NCBI GenBank assembly: GCA_008363385.1
Contig: RHKY01000014.1
Coordinates: 30,950-94,949, forward strand
Source: Acidobacteriota bacterium
Lineage (GTDB): Bacteria > Acidobacteriota > Thermoanaerobaculia > UBA5066
Direction: 5' to 3'
DNA length: 64,000 nt
The position numbers and the translations under genes were made by a program. Each line of letters opens with the position of its first letter. The stretch's first letter is position 1. Shown here one piece after another: positions 14,769 through 23,184 of this stretch. The notes below the pieces were generated by a model that had not been told where the DNA came from, ran no database searches, and saw nothing but the letters and a program-made list of their open reading frames with translations.

Positions 14769-17008
14769 CGGGTCTCCCTCGTTCCCGGGGCGTCAGAGGG
14801 GGGGAAGCCGTCGAGGACGTCGTGCGGCGTCCCGGCGGGCGCGACGACGACGCGCCGGCCCTTCAGGGTCCTCTCCAGCGTCTCCCAGCGGAGCCGCGTC
14901 CGCGTCTCGGCGGGCGCCCCGCGCGAGGCCTCGGCCTGCTCGCGGAACGCGTCGCGGTGCCCGGCCGCCGAGAGCGACCGCTCCGCGGCCTCCGCCTCGG
15001 CGCGCGCCCGCTCGACGGCCGCGAGGCCCCGGGCCTGGGGCAGGGACGACTCGGAGACGGCCCGGGCCTCGTAGACGCGCCTCTCGCGGTCCTCGGCGGC
15101 GCTGCTGACGTCGCGGAACGCCGCGACCGCCCCGAGCGGCGGGTGGAGGTCGAGGAGGCTCACCGAGACCACCTTCAGCGGCAGCTTCCCGCGGGCCAGC
15201 TCGGCGTCCAGCCGTTCGCGCGCCGCCTTCTCGACCTCGCCCCGCTCCCGCGTCAGGACCCCGTCGATGGGCCGCGACGCCAGGAGCTCTCGCATCACCG
15301 AGAGGGCGGGGAGCCTCGCGGCCTCGATCCCGTCCCGTGTCCGGAACCGGAGGGCGAACGGGTCCGTGACCAGGAGGTGGATCGCCACGTTCGCCTCGAC
15401 GACGTTCTGGTCCCCGCTGACGTACGAGGTCTCCTCGGGCCTGTGCCCGGGCGTCGTGTACGAGGCGTGCCAGGAGCCCCCCGCGGCCGACCAGTCCTCG
15501 GCGTCGGGGTCCGGCAGGCCGGCGGCGCGGAAGCCGACGTCGACCTTGACGAGCTCGCTGAGCGGGTGGGCCTCCACCCGCCCCAGCGGCGGCGGCAGGT
15601 GCCACCTCCACCCCGGCTCGAGGGGGCGCGGGTCGACCCGCCCGAGCGTGCTCGCGAAGCCGAGGGAGCCCTGCGGCACCACGGCGAAGCCGAGCGCGCC
15701 CCAGGCCAGGACCGCCAGGAGGGCCGCGCCCGCCGCCACGCGGCGCGCCCCGAGCGAGGCGGCCGCCGAGAGCGCCGCGCGGGAGCGGGCGCGGAGGGGG
15801 GCCGGCACGAGGCCGCGGAAGGTGCTCGCGATCTGCTCCCACCCCGCCCGGGCCCCCACCCGGATCAGCGCGCCGAGGAACGGCAGGAAGAGGACCGCGC
15901 CAGAGACGAGGTCCAGCGCGGACACCCCTTCCTCGACGAGCTCCCCGGGGGCCCCCCAGCCCCCGGGGGACGCCGGCCAGAGGAGGTGCAGGAGCGTCCC
16001 GAGCGCAACGGACGTGACGAACGTCCCGAGGAGGATCGCCACGAGGAAGCGCTTCCCGAAGTGGCGCCTCACGAGGAGGACGGTCGGCATGTTGGTCACC
16101 GGTCCGGTCAGGAAGAGGACCAGGACGGCTCCCGGCGCCATCCCCTTGGCGAGGAGGACGGCCCCGAGGGGGGTCGAGGCCGAGGCGCAGAGGTAGAGCG
16201 GGACGGCGATCACGGCGGCGAAGAGGAACTGCCCGGCGAGCCCGCCCGGCACCCGCGACAGGGCGTCCTCGGGGAGAGCCGCGGCGAGGAACCCGGAGAC
16301 GACGAGGCCCGCGAGGAGGGGCCAGGCGATCTCGTCGAGGACCTCGCGGAAGCCGAAGCGCACCGCCTCGCGCGTCCCGGACACGAGCCTCCTGCCGAGC
16401 GGCTCGCGCGGAGACGCCGCGGGGCCGGCTCCCTCCTCGGCCTTCCCGGGAGGCCCGCCCTCGGCGGCTCCCCCGCCCTGCTCGAGGCGCTCGGCCAGCC
16501 GGCGCGGGAGATGGAGGAGGAAGGAGACGAGCCCGCGGTACCAGCCCGGCTCCGCCCTCCGCGGACCGCACGAGCCGGGCTCGGGCCCCCCGTTGGCGTC
16601 CTCGTGGCGCTCCGGCTCGCCCCAGGCCTCCGACGCGATGACGAGCAGGCCCGACAGGAGGCCCGCGACGAAGCCCGCGGCGACGCGGACGGCGGCGAAC
16701 AGCGGGCCGAGGAGCCCCGCGGTCAGGAGGATCGTGTCCTCGCTGTTGTCGGGAGTGGCCACGGTGAAGGCGGCCACCGACTCGGGCGTGGCCTTCCGCT
16801 TCTTCATCGCCACCGAAAGAGGCAGGACGCCGCAGGAGCAGACGGGCAGCGCCAGGCCGAACGCCATCCCCGAGAGGATCGACCGCAGTCCGCGGGTCGT
16901 CATGTTCTTCCCGAAGGAGCGGCCGCGCAGGACGACGTGGACGATCCCGGCCAGGAGGAAGCCGACGAGGAGGTAGAGGGCGCTCTTGGCGTAGACGTCG
17001 AACGTCAT
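14765..17008 (-). CDS. Fusion of a CxC-type metal permease with an HflK-like SPFH domain
   Basis: A 747-residue two-part protein. Residues ~1-460 are a permease of the DUF318/ArsP/SO_0444 type: hydrophobic spans, the signature PVCSCGVLPL (CxC), TPDNSEDTILLT, and FLTGPVTNMPTVLL in the second half. These transporters export metals or metalloids. Residues ~485-747 are an SPFH domain: a membrane span, VVPQGSLGFASTLGRV, the HflK-type strand YVSGDQNVVEANVAIHLLV, then a coiled coil. The join is in frame with no sign of frameshift. It is the first gene of an operon with HflC- and HflK-like genes (ATGA overlap). I chose the ATG at 17008 because the permease similarity begins there; an in-frame GTG at 17044 is an alternative. 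Confidence 0.85.
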   Translation of the reverse strand: MTFDVYAKSALYLLVGFLLAGIVHVVLRGRSFGKNMTTRGLRSILSGMAFGLALPVCSCGVLPLSVAMKKRKATPESVAAFTVATPDNSEDTILLTAGLLGPLFAAVRVAAGFVAGLLSGLLVIASEAWGEPERHEDANGGPEPGSCGPRRAEPGWYRGLVSFLLHLPRRLAERLEQGGGAAEGGPPGKAEEGAGPAASPREPLGRRLVSGTREAVRFGFREVLDEIAWPLLAGLVVSGFLAAALPEDALSRVPGGLAGQFLFAAVIAVPLYLCASASTPLGAVLLAKGMAPGAVLVLFLTGPVTNMPTVLLVRRHFGKRFLVAILLGTFVTSVALGTLLHLLWPASPGGWGAPGELVEEGVSALDLVSGAVLFLPFLGALIRVGARAGWEQIASTFRGLVPAPLRARSRAALSAAASLGARRVAAGAALLAVLAWGALGFAVVPQGSLGFASTLGRVDPRPLEPGWRWHLPPPLGRVEAHPLSELVKVDVGFRAAGLPDPDAEDWSAAGGSWHASYTTPGHRPEETSYVSGDQNVVEANVAIHLLVTDPFALRFRTRDGIEAARLPALSVMRELLASRPIDGVLTRERGEVEKAARERLDAELARGKLPLKVVSVSLLDLHPPLGAVAAFRDVSSAAEDRERRVYEARAVSESSLPQARGLAAVERARAEAEAAERSLSAAGHRDAFREQAEASRGAPAETRTRLRWETLERTLKGRRVVVAPAGTPHDVLDGFPPSDAPGTRETR

Positions 17009-17120
17009 CACCAGGATGCGGGACAGGCCGGCGAGAGGGCGCACGGCCGGAGTTTCCCCCGATTCCCTCCCCGAGACGATAGGCCCGACGCTCCAGCGCT
17101 TCCGTCCTATCCTCCCCGGG

Positions 17121-18050
17121 ATGGCCGACCCCTCCTCCGTCCCGGGCGAGCGCGCTCTGGCGGCGGCCTTCGTCTCCGTCGCCGCGGGCGCCGCGGCTGC
17201 CGCCGGCGCCACGTTCGCCCTCCCCGTGGAGCTGAACTTCCGGGTCTCCGGCGTCTTCGACCAGACCGTCCGCGAGCTGACCCGGACCGCCGCGGGCTTC
17301 GTCCTCGGCGCCTTCGCGGGGGCCGGGGCGGTCTGGCTCCTCTCGGCGAGGAAGGCCGCCCACGACTTCCGCCCCGGGCTGGTGACCCTCGGCGCGGCGA
17401 CCGGCGGGCTCCTCGGCGTCGTCGCCTCGTCGATGTTGACGGCGGTCCTGGTCGCCCCGATCGCCAACCGCGCCGGGGCCCCCGGCTCCGCGCCGTTCCT
17501 TCGGGTCCTCGCGGTGGGCCGATGGATCCTCCTCCTTCCCCCGCTCGCGGGGGCGTTCCTCCTGGCGCTGCGCGCCGCGCGCGGCTCCGTGCCGAAGCCC
17601 GCCCGGGCCTTCGAGCGGTGGGTCCGGGTGGTCCTGCCGCCGCTGGCGCTGGCCGCGGCGCTCGCGGTCCTCCTGAGGCCTCCCGCGTTCCCCGCCGACG
17701 CGCCGCCCGAAGCCCGTGACTCCTGGGCCCGGCAGACCTTCCCGGCGCACTACCCGGCGGCGGCGGAGCTCGCGCGGCGCGCGCCGTTCGTCCTCGCCCA
17801 GGTCGGCACGGTCTCGGCCGTCGCCCCGGCGGCGGGGACCGAGAACCGGGTCTTCTTCGGCCCGGACGGCTCGGCGGCCGTCTTCACGCTGGACGTCACC
17901 GGGGAGCTCGGGGCGGGGCGGCTCCGGGTCGCCCTGAAGGCTCCGGCTTCTCCTCCGGGGGCGAGCCCCGTCCCCGGCGCAGTCGCGTGGACGGCGGGCG
18001 GCAGGACGACGGAGCTGGACGCCGAGGGCCGGGCGCCTTCGGGCCGCTGA
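17121..18050 (+). CDS. Polytopic membrane protein of unknown function
   Basis: A 309-residue protein with about five hydrophobic spans in the first 190 residues (for example AFVSVAAGAAAAAGATFALP, TAAGFVLGAFAGAGAVWLLS, GLLGVVASSMLTAVLVAPIA). A soluble C-terminal domain of mixed beta character (~225-300) follows. I recognise no family. A TATCCT box (17108-17113) ends 7 nt before the ATG, which fits a leaderless transcript. It is divergent from the permease-SPFH operon and convergent with the next membrane protein. Confidence 0.65.
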   Translation: MADPSSVPGERALAAAFVSVAAGAAAAAGATFALPVELNFRVSGVFDQTVRELTRTAAGFVLGAFAGAGAVWLLSARKAAHDFRPGLVTLGAATGGLLGVVASSMLTAVLVAPIANRAGAPGSAPFLRVLAVGRWILLLPPLAGAFLLALRAARGSVPKPARAFERWVRVVLPPLALAAALAVLLRPPAFPADAPPEARDSWARQTFPAHYPAAAELARRAPFVLAQVGTVSAVAPAAGTENRVFFGPDGSAAVFTLDVTGELGAGRLRVALKAPASPPGASPVPGAVAWTAGGRTTELDAEGRAPSGR

Positions 18051-18059
18051 GCCGGGCGG

Positions 18060-19175
18060 TCAGCGCGGCGAGGAGGGCCGCGGCGCCCCCAGGAGCTTCC
18101 GGCAGAGCGGCCGGAACAGGTGCCTGAGGACGCTCGGGGCGGGCTGCCCGCCCGCGAGCCGCCGCAGCCGCGCGACCTGCTCGGCCGCGAGCCCGATGGC
18201 CAGGAGGAGCGGAAGGGCGGCCGCCCCGTCCCCGCTTGCAAGGCGCGAGAGGGACAGAGCCGACTGCGCCGCCGTCAGGGCGAGCGTCCCGGCGGCCCCG
18301 ATGCGGCCCCAGCGGACCGGGTCGAAGCCGAAGCGCTCCGCGGCCGCGCGCTGGTCCTCGACCGAGAGGAACCCGAAGAGGGGCTCGCGGACGAGGAAAG
18401 CGTCCCGGTCCGCCACGGCGCGCGCCGTCGCCGGGTCGTACGAAGGGGCGGGTCTCGGAGGGGTCCGGCCCGTCGCGGCGCACCAGACGAGGTAGGGGAC
18501 CGTTCCGAGGAGAGACCCGCAGGCCCGTCCCGAGGACCAGGCGATCCCGAAACGGACGAGCGCCTCGACGAAGAGGTAGATCCCGAACAGCCGCAGGAGG
18601 TACCCGCCCGGCATCAGCGGCGGCCCGCTGCCGCCGCCGTGAGCGGACGAGACCCCGGCGTAGAGGCCGCCGACGGACTCGGCGATCAGCGAGAAGACGC
18701 AGAGGAAGCCGAAGACGAACGGCAAGATCGAGGAGAGGACTGCCAGGCGCGCGGCGGGCACCGCGTACTCCCGCTCCCACGCCTCGAGGATCGGGGTCGG
18801 GGCCAGGCCCGACACGGGGGCCGTCGCCAGGAGGAGGAGCCTCGTCCGCCGCCTCCGCGTGTCGTCGGCCCGCGACCGGGCTCGCTCCTCCTCGCTCCGC
18901 TCGTCGTACGCGTAGGAGACCCGGATCGCGTGCCGCTCGTCCCACGGGGCCAGCAGGTACCGGACCCGCCCCCCGGGGAGCTCCTGGGCCTCCAGGACCT
19001 CCCACCGCGCCTCCTCCCAGAGGATCGAGGCGCCCGGGTGCTCCGCGGACGTGACCGTGGCGGGCGAGCGCGCGACCCAGCCCTCCTTGGGGGCGTGCGA
19101 CTCCAGCCAGAGTCCCGTGCCCGGACCCTTCTCCAGGCGGTCCCCTCCCAGCGGCCGAGGCACCTCGGCGATCAT
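18060..19175 (-). CDS. Membrane protein of unknown function
   Basis: A ~371-residue protein. Residues ~1-110 are soluble and beta-rich (LWLESHAPKEGWVARS, ARWEVLEAQELPGGRVRYLL). About four spans follow between ~145 and ~260, including LSSILPFVFGFLCVFSLIAE and LLRLFGIYLFVEALVRFGIA. A C-terminal part has another hydrophobic pair. I do not recognise the family. The ATG at 19175 lies inside a TATGAT box (19171-19176). By the local leaderless pattern the start is more likely the in-frame GTG at 19163, 7 nt after the box. Confidence 0.65.
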   Translation of the reverse strand: MIAEVPRPLGGDRLEKGPGTGLWLESHAPKEGWVARSPATVTSAEHPGASILWEEARWEVLEAQELPGGRVRYLLAPWDERHAIRVSYAYDERSEEERARSRADDTRRRRTRLLLLATAPVSGLAPTPILEAWEREYAVPAARLAVLSSILPFVFGFLCVFSLIAESVGGLYAGVSSAHGGGSGPPLMPGGYLLRLFGIYLFVEALVRFGIAWSSGRACGSLLGTVPYLVWCAATGRTPPRPAPSYDPATARAVADRDAFLVREPLFGFLSVEDQRAAAERFGFDPVRWGRIGAAGTLALTAAQSALSLSRLASGDGAAALPLLLAIGLAAEQVARLRRLAGGQPAPSVLRHLFRPLCRKLLGAPRPSSPR

Positions 19176-19212
19176 AGGCGTGCCGGCCCGCCCCGGGGCC
19201 CCGGAGGAGACG

Positions 19213-19893
19213 ATGGGACAGAAGGTCCGTTTCGCCGCCAACGAGCAGATGTGCGAGGGGCTCCTCGCGGTCCCGCCCGCGGGGAAGGGGCCGGCCGTCG
19301 TCGTCATCCAGGAGTGGTGGGGGCTCGTCCCGCACGTGGAGGACCTGGTGGAGCGCCTGGCCCGCGAGGGCTTCCTCGCCCTGGCCCCGGACCTCTACCA
19401 CGGCCGGTCCGCGAGCTCTCCGGACGCGGCCCGGAAGCTGATGATGGAGCTGGAGGTGGACCACGCCACGGAGGAGATCGAGGGGGCCGGCGAGTTCCTC
19501 CTGGGCCGGCCGGAGTGCTCCTCGCGGCGGTACGGCATCGTCGGCTTCTGCATGGGCGGGGCGCTAGCGCAGTTCGTCGCGACGAAGGACGAGACGGTGG
19601 GCGCGGCCGTCAGCTTCTACGGCGGGTTCCAGAAGGTGAGGCCCGACTGGGACCGGCTCTACGCTCCTCTCCTCCTGATCTACGGCGGCGAGGACGCGGG
19701 CGTCCCCGCCTCGCAGGCCGAGCCGCTCGCGGCACGGCTGCGGGAGCTGGGCAAGGAGGTCGAGGTGGTCGTCTACCCGGGCGCCGGGCACGCCTTCTTC
19801 AACGACACCCGCCGGGAGGCCTATCACGCCGAGGCCGCCGCCGACGCCTGGAAGAGGACGTTGGCCTTCTTCCGGAGGAGCTTGGCCGGCTGA
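19213..19893 (+). CDS. Dienelactone hydrolase family protein
   Basis: A 226-residue alpha/beta hydrolase. The nucleophile elbow is GFCMGG (Cys nucleophile, ~116-121), the acid Asp is in YGGEDAGVP, and the catalytic His is in YPGAGHAFFND. A VIQEWWGLVPHVEDLVERLA segment is diagnostic of the dienelactone hydrolase (ClcD) group. It is likely cytoplasmic and hydrolyses enol-lactones or related esters. No aromatic ring-cleavage genes are nearby, so the substrate is open. The ATG follows a GGAGGAG ribosome-binding site. Confidence 0.9.
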   Translation: MGQKVRFAANEQMCEGLLAVPPAGKGPAVVVIQEWWGLVPHVEDLVERLAREGFLALAPDLYHGRSASSPDAARKLMMELEVDHATEEIEGAGEFLLGRPECSSRRYGIVGFCMGGALAQFVATKDETVGAAVSFYGGFQKVRPDWDRLYAPLLLIYGGEDAGVPASQAEPLAARLRELGKEVEVVVYPGAGHAFFNDTRREAYHAEAAADAWKRTLAFFRRSLAG

Positions 19894-19943
19894 CCCCTCC
19901 CGGCCGGAACCGCGGGGGCGCGGGCTCCGTATAGGATCCGGAC

Positions 19944-21902
19944 ATGGCCGCCGACGCGAGAACGGAGAAGCTGCGAACCGTCTGCAACCGCGACTGCCCG
20001 GACGCCTGCGGCCTCGTCGCCACCGTCGAGGACGGGCGGCTCCTGAGGCTCGGTGGCGATCCGGACCACCCGGTGACCGCCGGCTTCCTCTGCTCGCGCA
20101 CGTCGAGGTTCCCGGCGCGGCAGAACTCGCCCGACCGCCTCACCACCCCGCTCCTGCGCAAGGGCGGCTCGCTCGTCCCCGCCGGGTGGGACGAGGCGCT
20201 CTCCTTCGCCGCCGACCGCCTCCTCGCCATCCGCGACTCGTCCGGCCCCGCCGCGATCCTCCACTACCGCTCGGGCGGCTCGCTCGGGATGCTCAAGTCG
20301 GTCGTCGACTACTTCTGGGAGCTGTTCGGGCCCGTCACGGTCAAGCGCGGCGACATCTGCTCCGGCGCCGGCGACGCGGCGCAGGAGACCGACTTCGGGG
20401 ACGAGGAGTCGCACGACCTCTTCGACCTCGGGAACTCCCGCTCGATCCTCCTCTGGGGGAAGAACCCCGTCGTGTCGAGCGTCCACCTCCTCCCGCTCCT
20501 GAAGGCGGCGAGGAAGCGCGGGGCGCGCGTCCTCCTGATCGACCCGGTGAGGCACCGGACGGCCTCTCTCGCCGACCGCGTGATCCTGCCGCGGCCGGGG
20601 GGCGACCTCGCGCTCGCGCTGGCCGTGGCGGCCCGCCTCTTCGAGACGGGGAGGACCGACCCGGACGCGGGCTCGTACTGCGACAACCTGGACGAGTTCC
20701 GTGGCCTCGCCCTCTCCCGAGGCGTCGAGGGCTGGGCCCGGGAGGCCGACGTCACCGACGAGGAGGTCGAGGAGGTGGCCGCGGCGCTCTTCGCTCGCCC
20801 CTGCTCGATCCAGGTCGGCTGGGGAATGGGGCGCAGGACCAACGGCTCGGCCATCGTCCGGGCGCTCGACGCGCTGGGTGCCGTCAGCGGAAACCTCGGG
20901 ATCCCCGGGGGCGGCGTCTCGTTCTACTTCAAGCGCCGCGGGGCGTTCGACACGTCGTTCCTGGCCAAGAACCCGCCCCGGACCCTCTGCGAGCCTCTCC
21001 TCGGGGAGGAGATCCTGGGCGCCCAGGCGCCGCCCGTGCGCGCCGTCTGGGTGACCGCGGCCAACCCCGTCGCGATGCTCCCGGACTCGGCGACCGTCGC
21101 CCGCGCGCTCGAGACGCGCGAGCTGGTCGTCGTCGTCGACTCCTTCCTGACCGACACGGCGCGGCGCGCCACCCTCGTCCTGCCGACGACGACTCTCGTC
21201 GAGGACGACGACCTCGTCGGGGCGTACGGCAACCACTGGCTCGGCGCGTCGGTCCCGGTGGTGCGGCGCCCCGGAGGCGTCCTCTCGGACCTGGAGATCG
21301 TCCAGAAGCTCGCCGCCCTCGTCGACGCGCGACAGGGGCGGAGCGGGGACGGCATCGCGCCCCGCGTGGCGGGGAGCCCGCGCGAGTGGAAGGAGCGGCT
21401 TCTCCGGAAGGTCGCGCCGCTGGGCGTCACCGTGGACGAGCTGGAGAGGCGGTCGATCCGGAACCCCCTCGTTCCGGAGGTCCTCTGGCCCGACCGGAAG
21501 TTCCCGACGCCGACCGGCCGGGTGAACCTCCTCGCGGAGCTGCCGCCCCTCCTGCCGGAGGAGCCGGGCTTTCCGCTCTGGCTCTTCTCCAGCTCCACAG
21601 AGGAGGCCCAGTGCTCGCAGTGGGCCGGAACGCCGCCCGAGGTCCTGACGGCGACCTGCCACCCGTCCGCGGTGCCCGGGCTCGGCGACGGCGACGAGGT
21701 CTTCGTCGAGGGCGCGCTCGGAAGGCTCCGGGCGCGGCTGAAGCTCGACCCCTCGCAGCGGACCGACACGCTCCTCGTCCCGAAGGGGGGGCACTACGAC
21801 GCGGGGACCTGCGCCAACGCCCTCGTGAGGGCGCGCGTCACGGACGCAGGCGAGGGGGCCGCCTACCTCGACTGCCGCGTCCGCGTCGTCCCCGCGGCGT
21901 GA
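19944..21902 (+). CDS. Molybdopterin-dependent oxidoreductase
   Basis: A 652-residue member of the DMSO reductase superfamily. The N-terminus carries a [4Fe-4S] motif (CNRDCPDAC, with the fourth Cys in AGFLCSR). The bis-MGD-binding core is next: AAILHYRSGGSLG, RGDICSGAGDAAQ, ILLWGKNPVVSS, VLLIDPVRHRTA. The C-terminal cofactor-capping domain ends with RARLKLDPSQRTDTLLVPKG and GTCANALVRARVTDAGEG. There is no Tat signal, so the enzyme is cytoplasmic, and no electron-transfer subunit is adjacent. Substrate is unknown; formate or another small oxo-transfer substrate is possible. A TAGGAT box ends 6 nt before the ATG (leaderless type). Confidence 0.9.
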   Translation: MAADARTEKLRTVCNRDCPDACGLVATVEDGRLLRLGGDPDHPVTAGFLCSRTSRFPARQNSPDRLTTPLLRKGGSLVPAGWDEALSFAADRLLAIRDSSGPAAILHYRSGGSLGMLKSVVDYFWELFGPVTVKRGDICSGAGDAAQETDFGDEESHDLFDLGNSRSILLWGKNPVVSSVHLLPLLKAARKRGARVLLIDPVRHRTASLADRVILPRPGGDLALALAVAARLFETGRTDPDAGSYCDNLDEFRGLALSRGVEGWAREADVTDEEVEEVAAALFARPCSIQVGWGMGRRTNGSAIVRALDALGAVSGNLGIPGGGVSFYFKRRGAFDTSFLAKNPPRTLCEPLLGEEILGAQAPPVRAVWVTAANPVAMLPDSATVARALETRELVVVVDSFLTDTARRATLVLPTTTLVEDDDLVGAYGNHWLGASVPVVRRPGGVLSDLEIVQKLAALVDARQGRSGDGIAPRVAGSPREWKERLLRKVAPLGVTVDELERRSIRNPLVPEVLWPDRKFPTPTGRVNLLAELPPLLPEEPGFPLWLFSSSTEEAQCSQWAGTPPEVLTATCHPSAVPGLGDGDEVFVEGALGRLRARLKLDPSQRTDTLLVPKGGHYDAGTCANALVRARVTDAGEGAAYLDCRVRVVPAA

Positions 21903-21918
21903 CGCGGAAGGACGGGGG

Positions 21919-22449
21919 TCAGGCAGCGCTCCCGGGCAGCGCCTCGGCCAGCGCCGTCTCGTACGCCCGCAGGGCGTCGCGCCCGAAGCACGCGAAGGTG
22001 ACCTTCTGGGGCAGCTCGTGCGAGGAGAGCCAGGCGACCGTCTCCCGCAGCGCGATCCGCGCCGCCCGGTCCATCGGGAAGCCGTAGACGCCGGTCGAGA
22101 TCGCCGGGAAGGCGACCGTCCGGAGGCCCTTCTCCGTCGCGATCGCCAGGCAGCTCCGGTAGCACCGGGCCAGCGCGTCGTCCTCTCCCGAGCCGCCCCC
22201 GTGCCAGACCGGGCCCACGGTGTGGATCACGAACCCCGCGGGGAGCCGGTAACCCTTCGTCAGGCGCGCCTCCCCGGTCGGGCAGCCGCCGAGCGTCCGG
22301 CACTCGGCGAGGAGGTCGGGCCCCGCGGCCCTGTGGATCGCCCCGTCCACCCCGCCCCCGCCCAGGAGCGAGGAGTTGGCCGCGTCGACGATCGCGTCCA
22401 CGGAGAGCCTCGTTATGTCGCCGTCCAGGAGGCCGATCCGCTCGCGCAC
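21919..22449 (-). CDS. Macrodomain protein (O-acetyl-ADP-ribose deacetylase type)
   Basis: A 176-residue stand-alone macrodomain that should bind or hydrolyse ADP-ribose derivatives. The core is intact: GDITRLSVDAIVDAANSSLL, the catalytic loop GGGGVDGAIHRAAGP, ARLTKGYRLPAGFVIHTVGP, and the phosphate loop AFPAISTGVYGFPMDRAA. These match the MacroD/YmdB type. The start is GTG at 22449 with a GGAGGT ribosome-binding site 6 nt upstream. Cytoplasmic. Confidence 0.92.
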   Translation of the reverse strand: MRERIGLLDGDITRLSVDAIVDAANSSLLGGGGVDGAIHRAAGPDLLAECRTLGGCPTGEARLTKGYRLPAGFVIHTVGPVWHGGGSGEDDALARCYRSCLAIATEKGLRTVAFPAISTGVYGFPMDRAARIALRETVAWLSSHELPQKVTFACFGRDALRAYETALAEALPGSAA

Positions 22450-22511
22450 CGCCGCACCTCCGCGATGACGATACGCCCGCGTCGGTCCTTCCGGGCCTAT
22501 CCTCCTCTCCC

Positions 22512-23084
22512 GTGGACGGCCTCCTCCTCCGGGTCCTGCTCCTTGCCGCCGGCCTCCTCGTCTGCTTCCGCGGCTACTCCACGCTGAAGGCCGCCCTCGC
22601 CCTGACCGCCTTCCTCCTCGGCGCGCACGCCGTCCTCCTCAGGGCCGACCTCGTCCCCCCCGAGCCGCGCTGGCTCCTTCCGGCCGCCGCGACGGCGGCC
22701 GGCGTCCTCCTCGCGCTCCTCGTCTGGGTCGCCTACCGCGCCGGCGTCACGCTCCTCGGCGCCGCGGCGTTCGTCCTCCTCGCGCTCGGCTTCCCGGAGC
22801 TCCTGCCGGCCGACCGGGTGGCGCGCCTCCTCGTCCTCGGCCTCGCCGCCTTCGCCGGCGGTCTGCTCGCGCGCCTGATCGAGCGCGTGGTGCTCTCGAT
22901 CGCGACCGCCGCCTACGGCTCGTTCATGGCCGTCTCGGCCGCCTTCGGGACCGCGGCGGCCTCCCCGGCCGGCCTCCCCCTCGTCCGCGACGCGAAGGCC
23001 GGCGGGCACCCGGAGTGGTTCCTCCTCGCGTGGGCCATCCTCGCCGTCGCTGGAGCCATCGTCCAGCTCCGGCCGCGAGAGTAG
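22512..23084 (+). CDS. Polytopic membrane protein, DUF4203-like
   Basis: A 190-residue, very hydrophobic protein with six to seven predicted spans (LLLRVLLLAAGLLVCFRGYS, AAATAAGVLLALLVWVAYRA, FVLLALGFPELLP, LLVLGLAAFAGGLLARLIER and others). The pattern of short helices resembles DUF4203/TMEM198-like proteins; this is a weak match. GTG start at 22512, 8 nt after a TATCCT box (leaderless type). It ends close to the 3' end of the group II intron on the other strand. Confidence 0.6.
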   Translation: MDGLLLRVLLLAAGLLVCFRGYSTLKAALALTAFLLGAHAVLLRADLVPPEPRWLLPAAATAAGVLLALLVWVAYRAGVTLLGAAAFVLLALGFPELLPADRVARLLVLGLAAFAGGLLARLIERVVLSIATAAYGSFMAVSAAFGTAAASPAGLPLVRDAKAGGHPEWFLLAWAILAVAGAIVQLRPRE

Positions 23085-23138
23085 CCGCCGCGGATCGGGA
23101 TAGGGGGCGGCGGCAGGTGGCCGCCGCTCCCCTCCCAC

Positions 23139-23172
23139 ACCACCGGACATGCGGGTCCGCATCCGGCGGTTC
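23139..23172 (-). ncRNA. Group II intron domain V
   Basis: A 34-nt hairpin with lower arms ACCGCC and GGTGGT, upper arms GATGCGG/CCGCATG and a short bulge, located 12 nt after the maturase stop. The catalytic triad reads CGC, the form known for class IIC introns, rather than AGC. Confidence 0.75.
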
Positions 23173-23184
23173 GGTCGGTTGAGG

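Noticed and set aside
14793-17750. Long frames on both strands over the permease-SPFH gene
   Set aside because: They lack any recognisable motif and lie antisense or out of frame to a gene with intact family signatures.
22450-22511. A riboswitch between the macrodomain gene and the next membrane protein
   Set aside because: The 62-bp gap is too short and fully explained by a GGAGGT site on one strand and a TATCCT box on the other.
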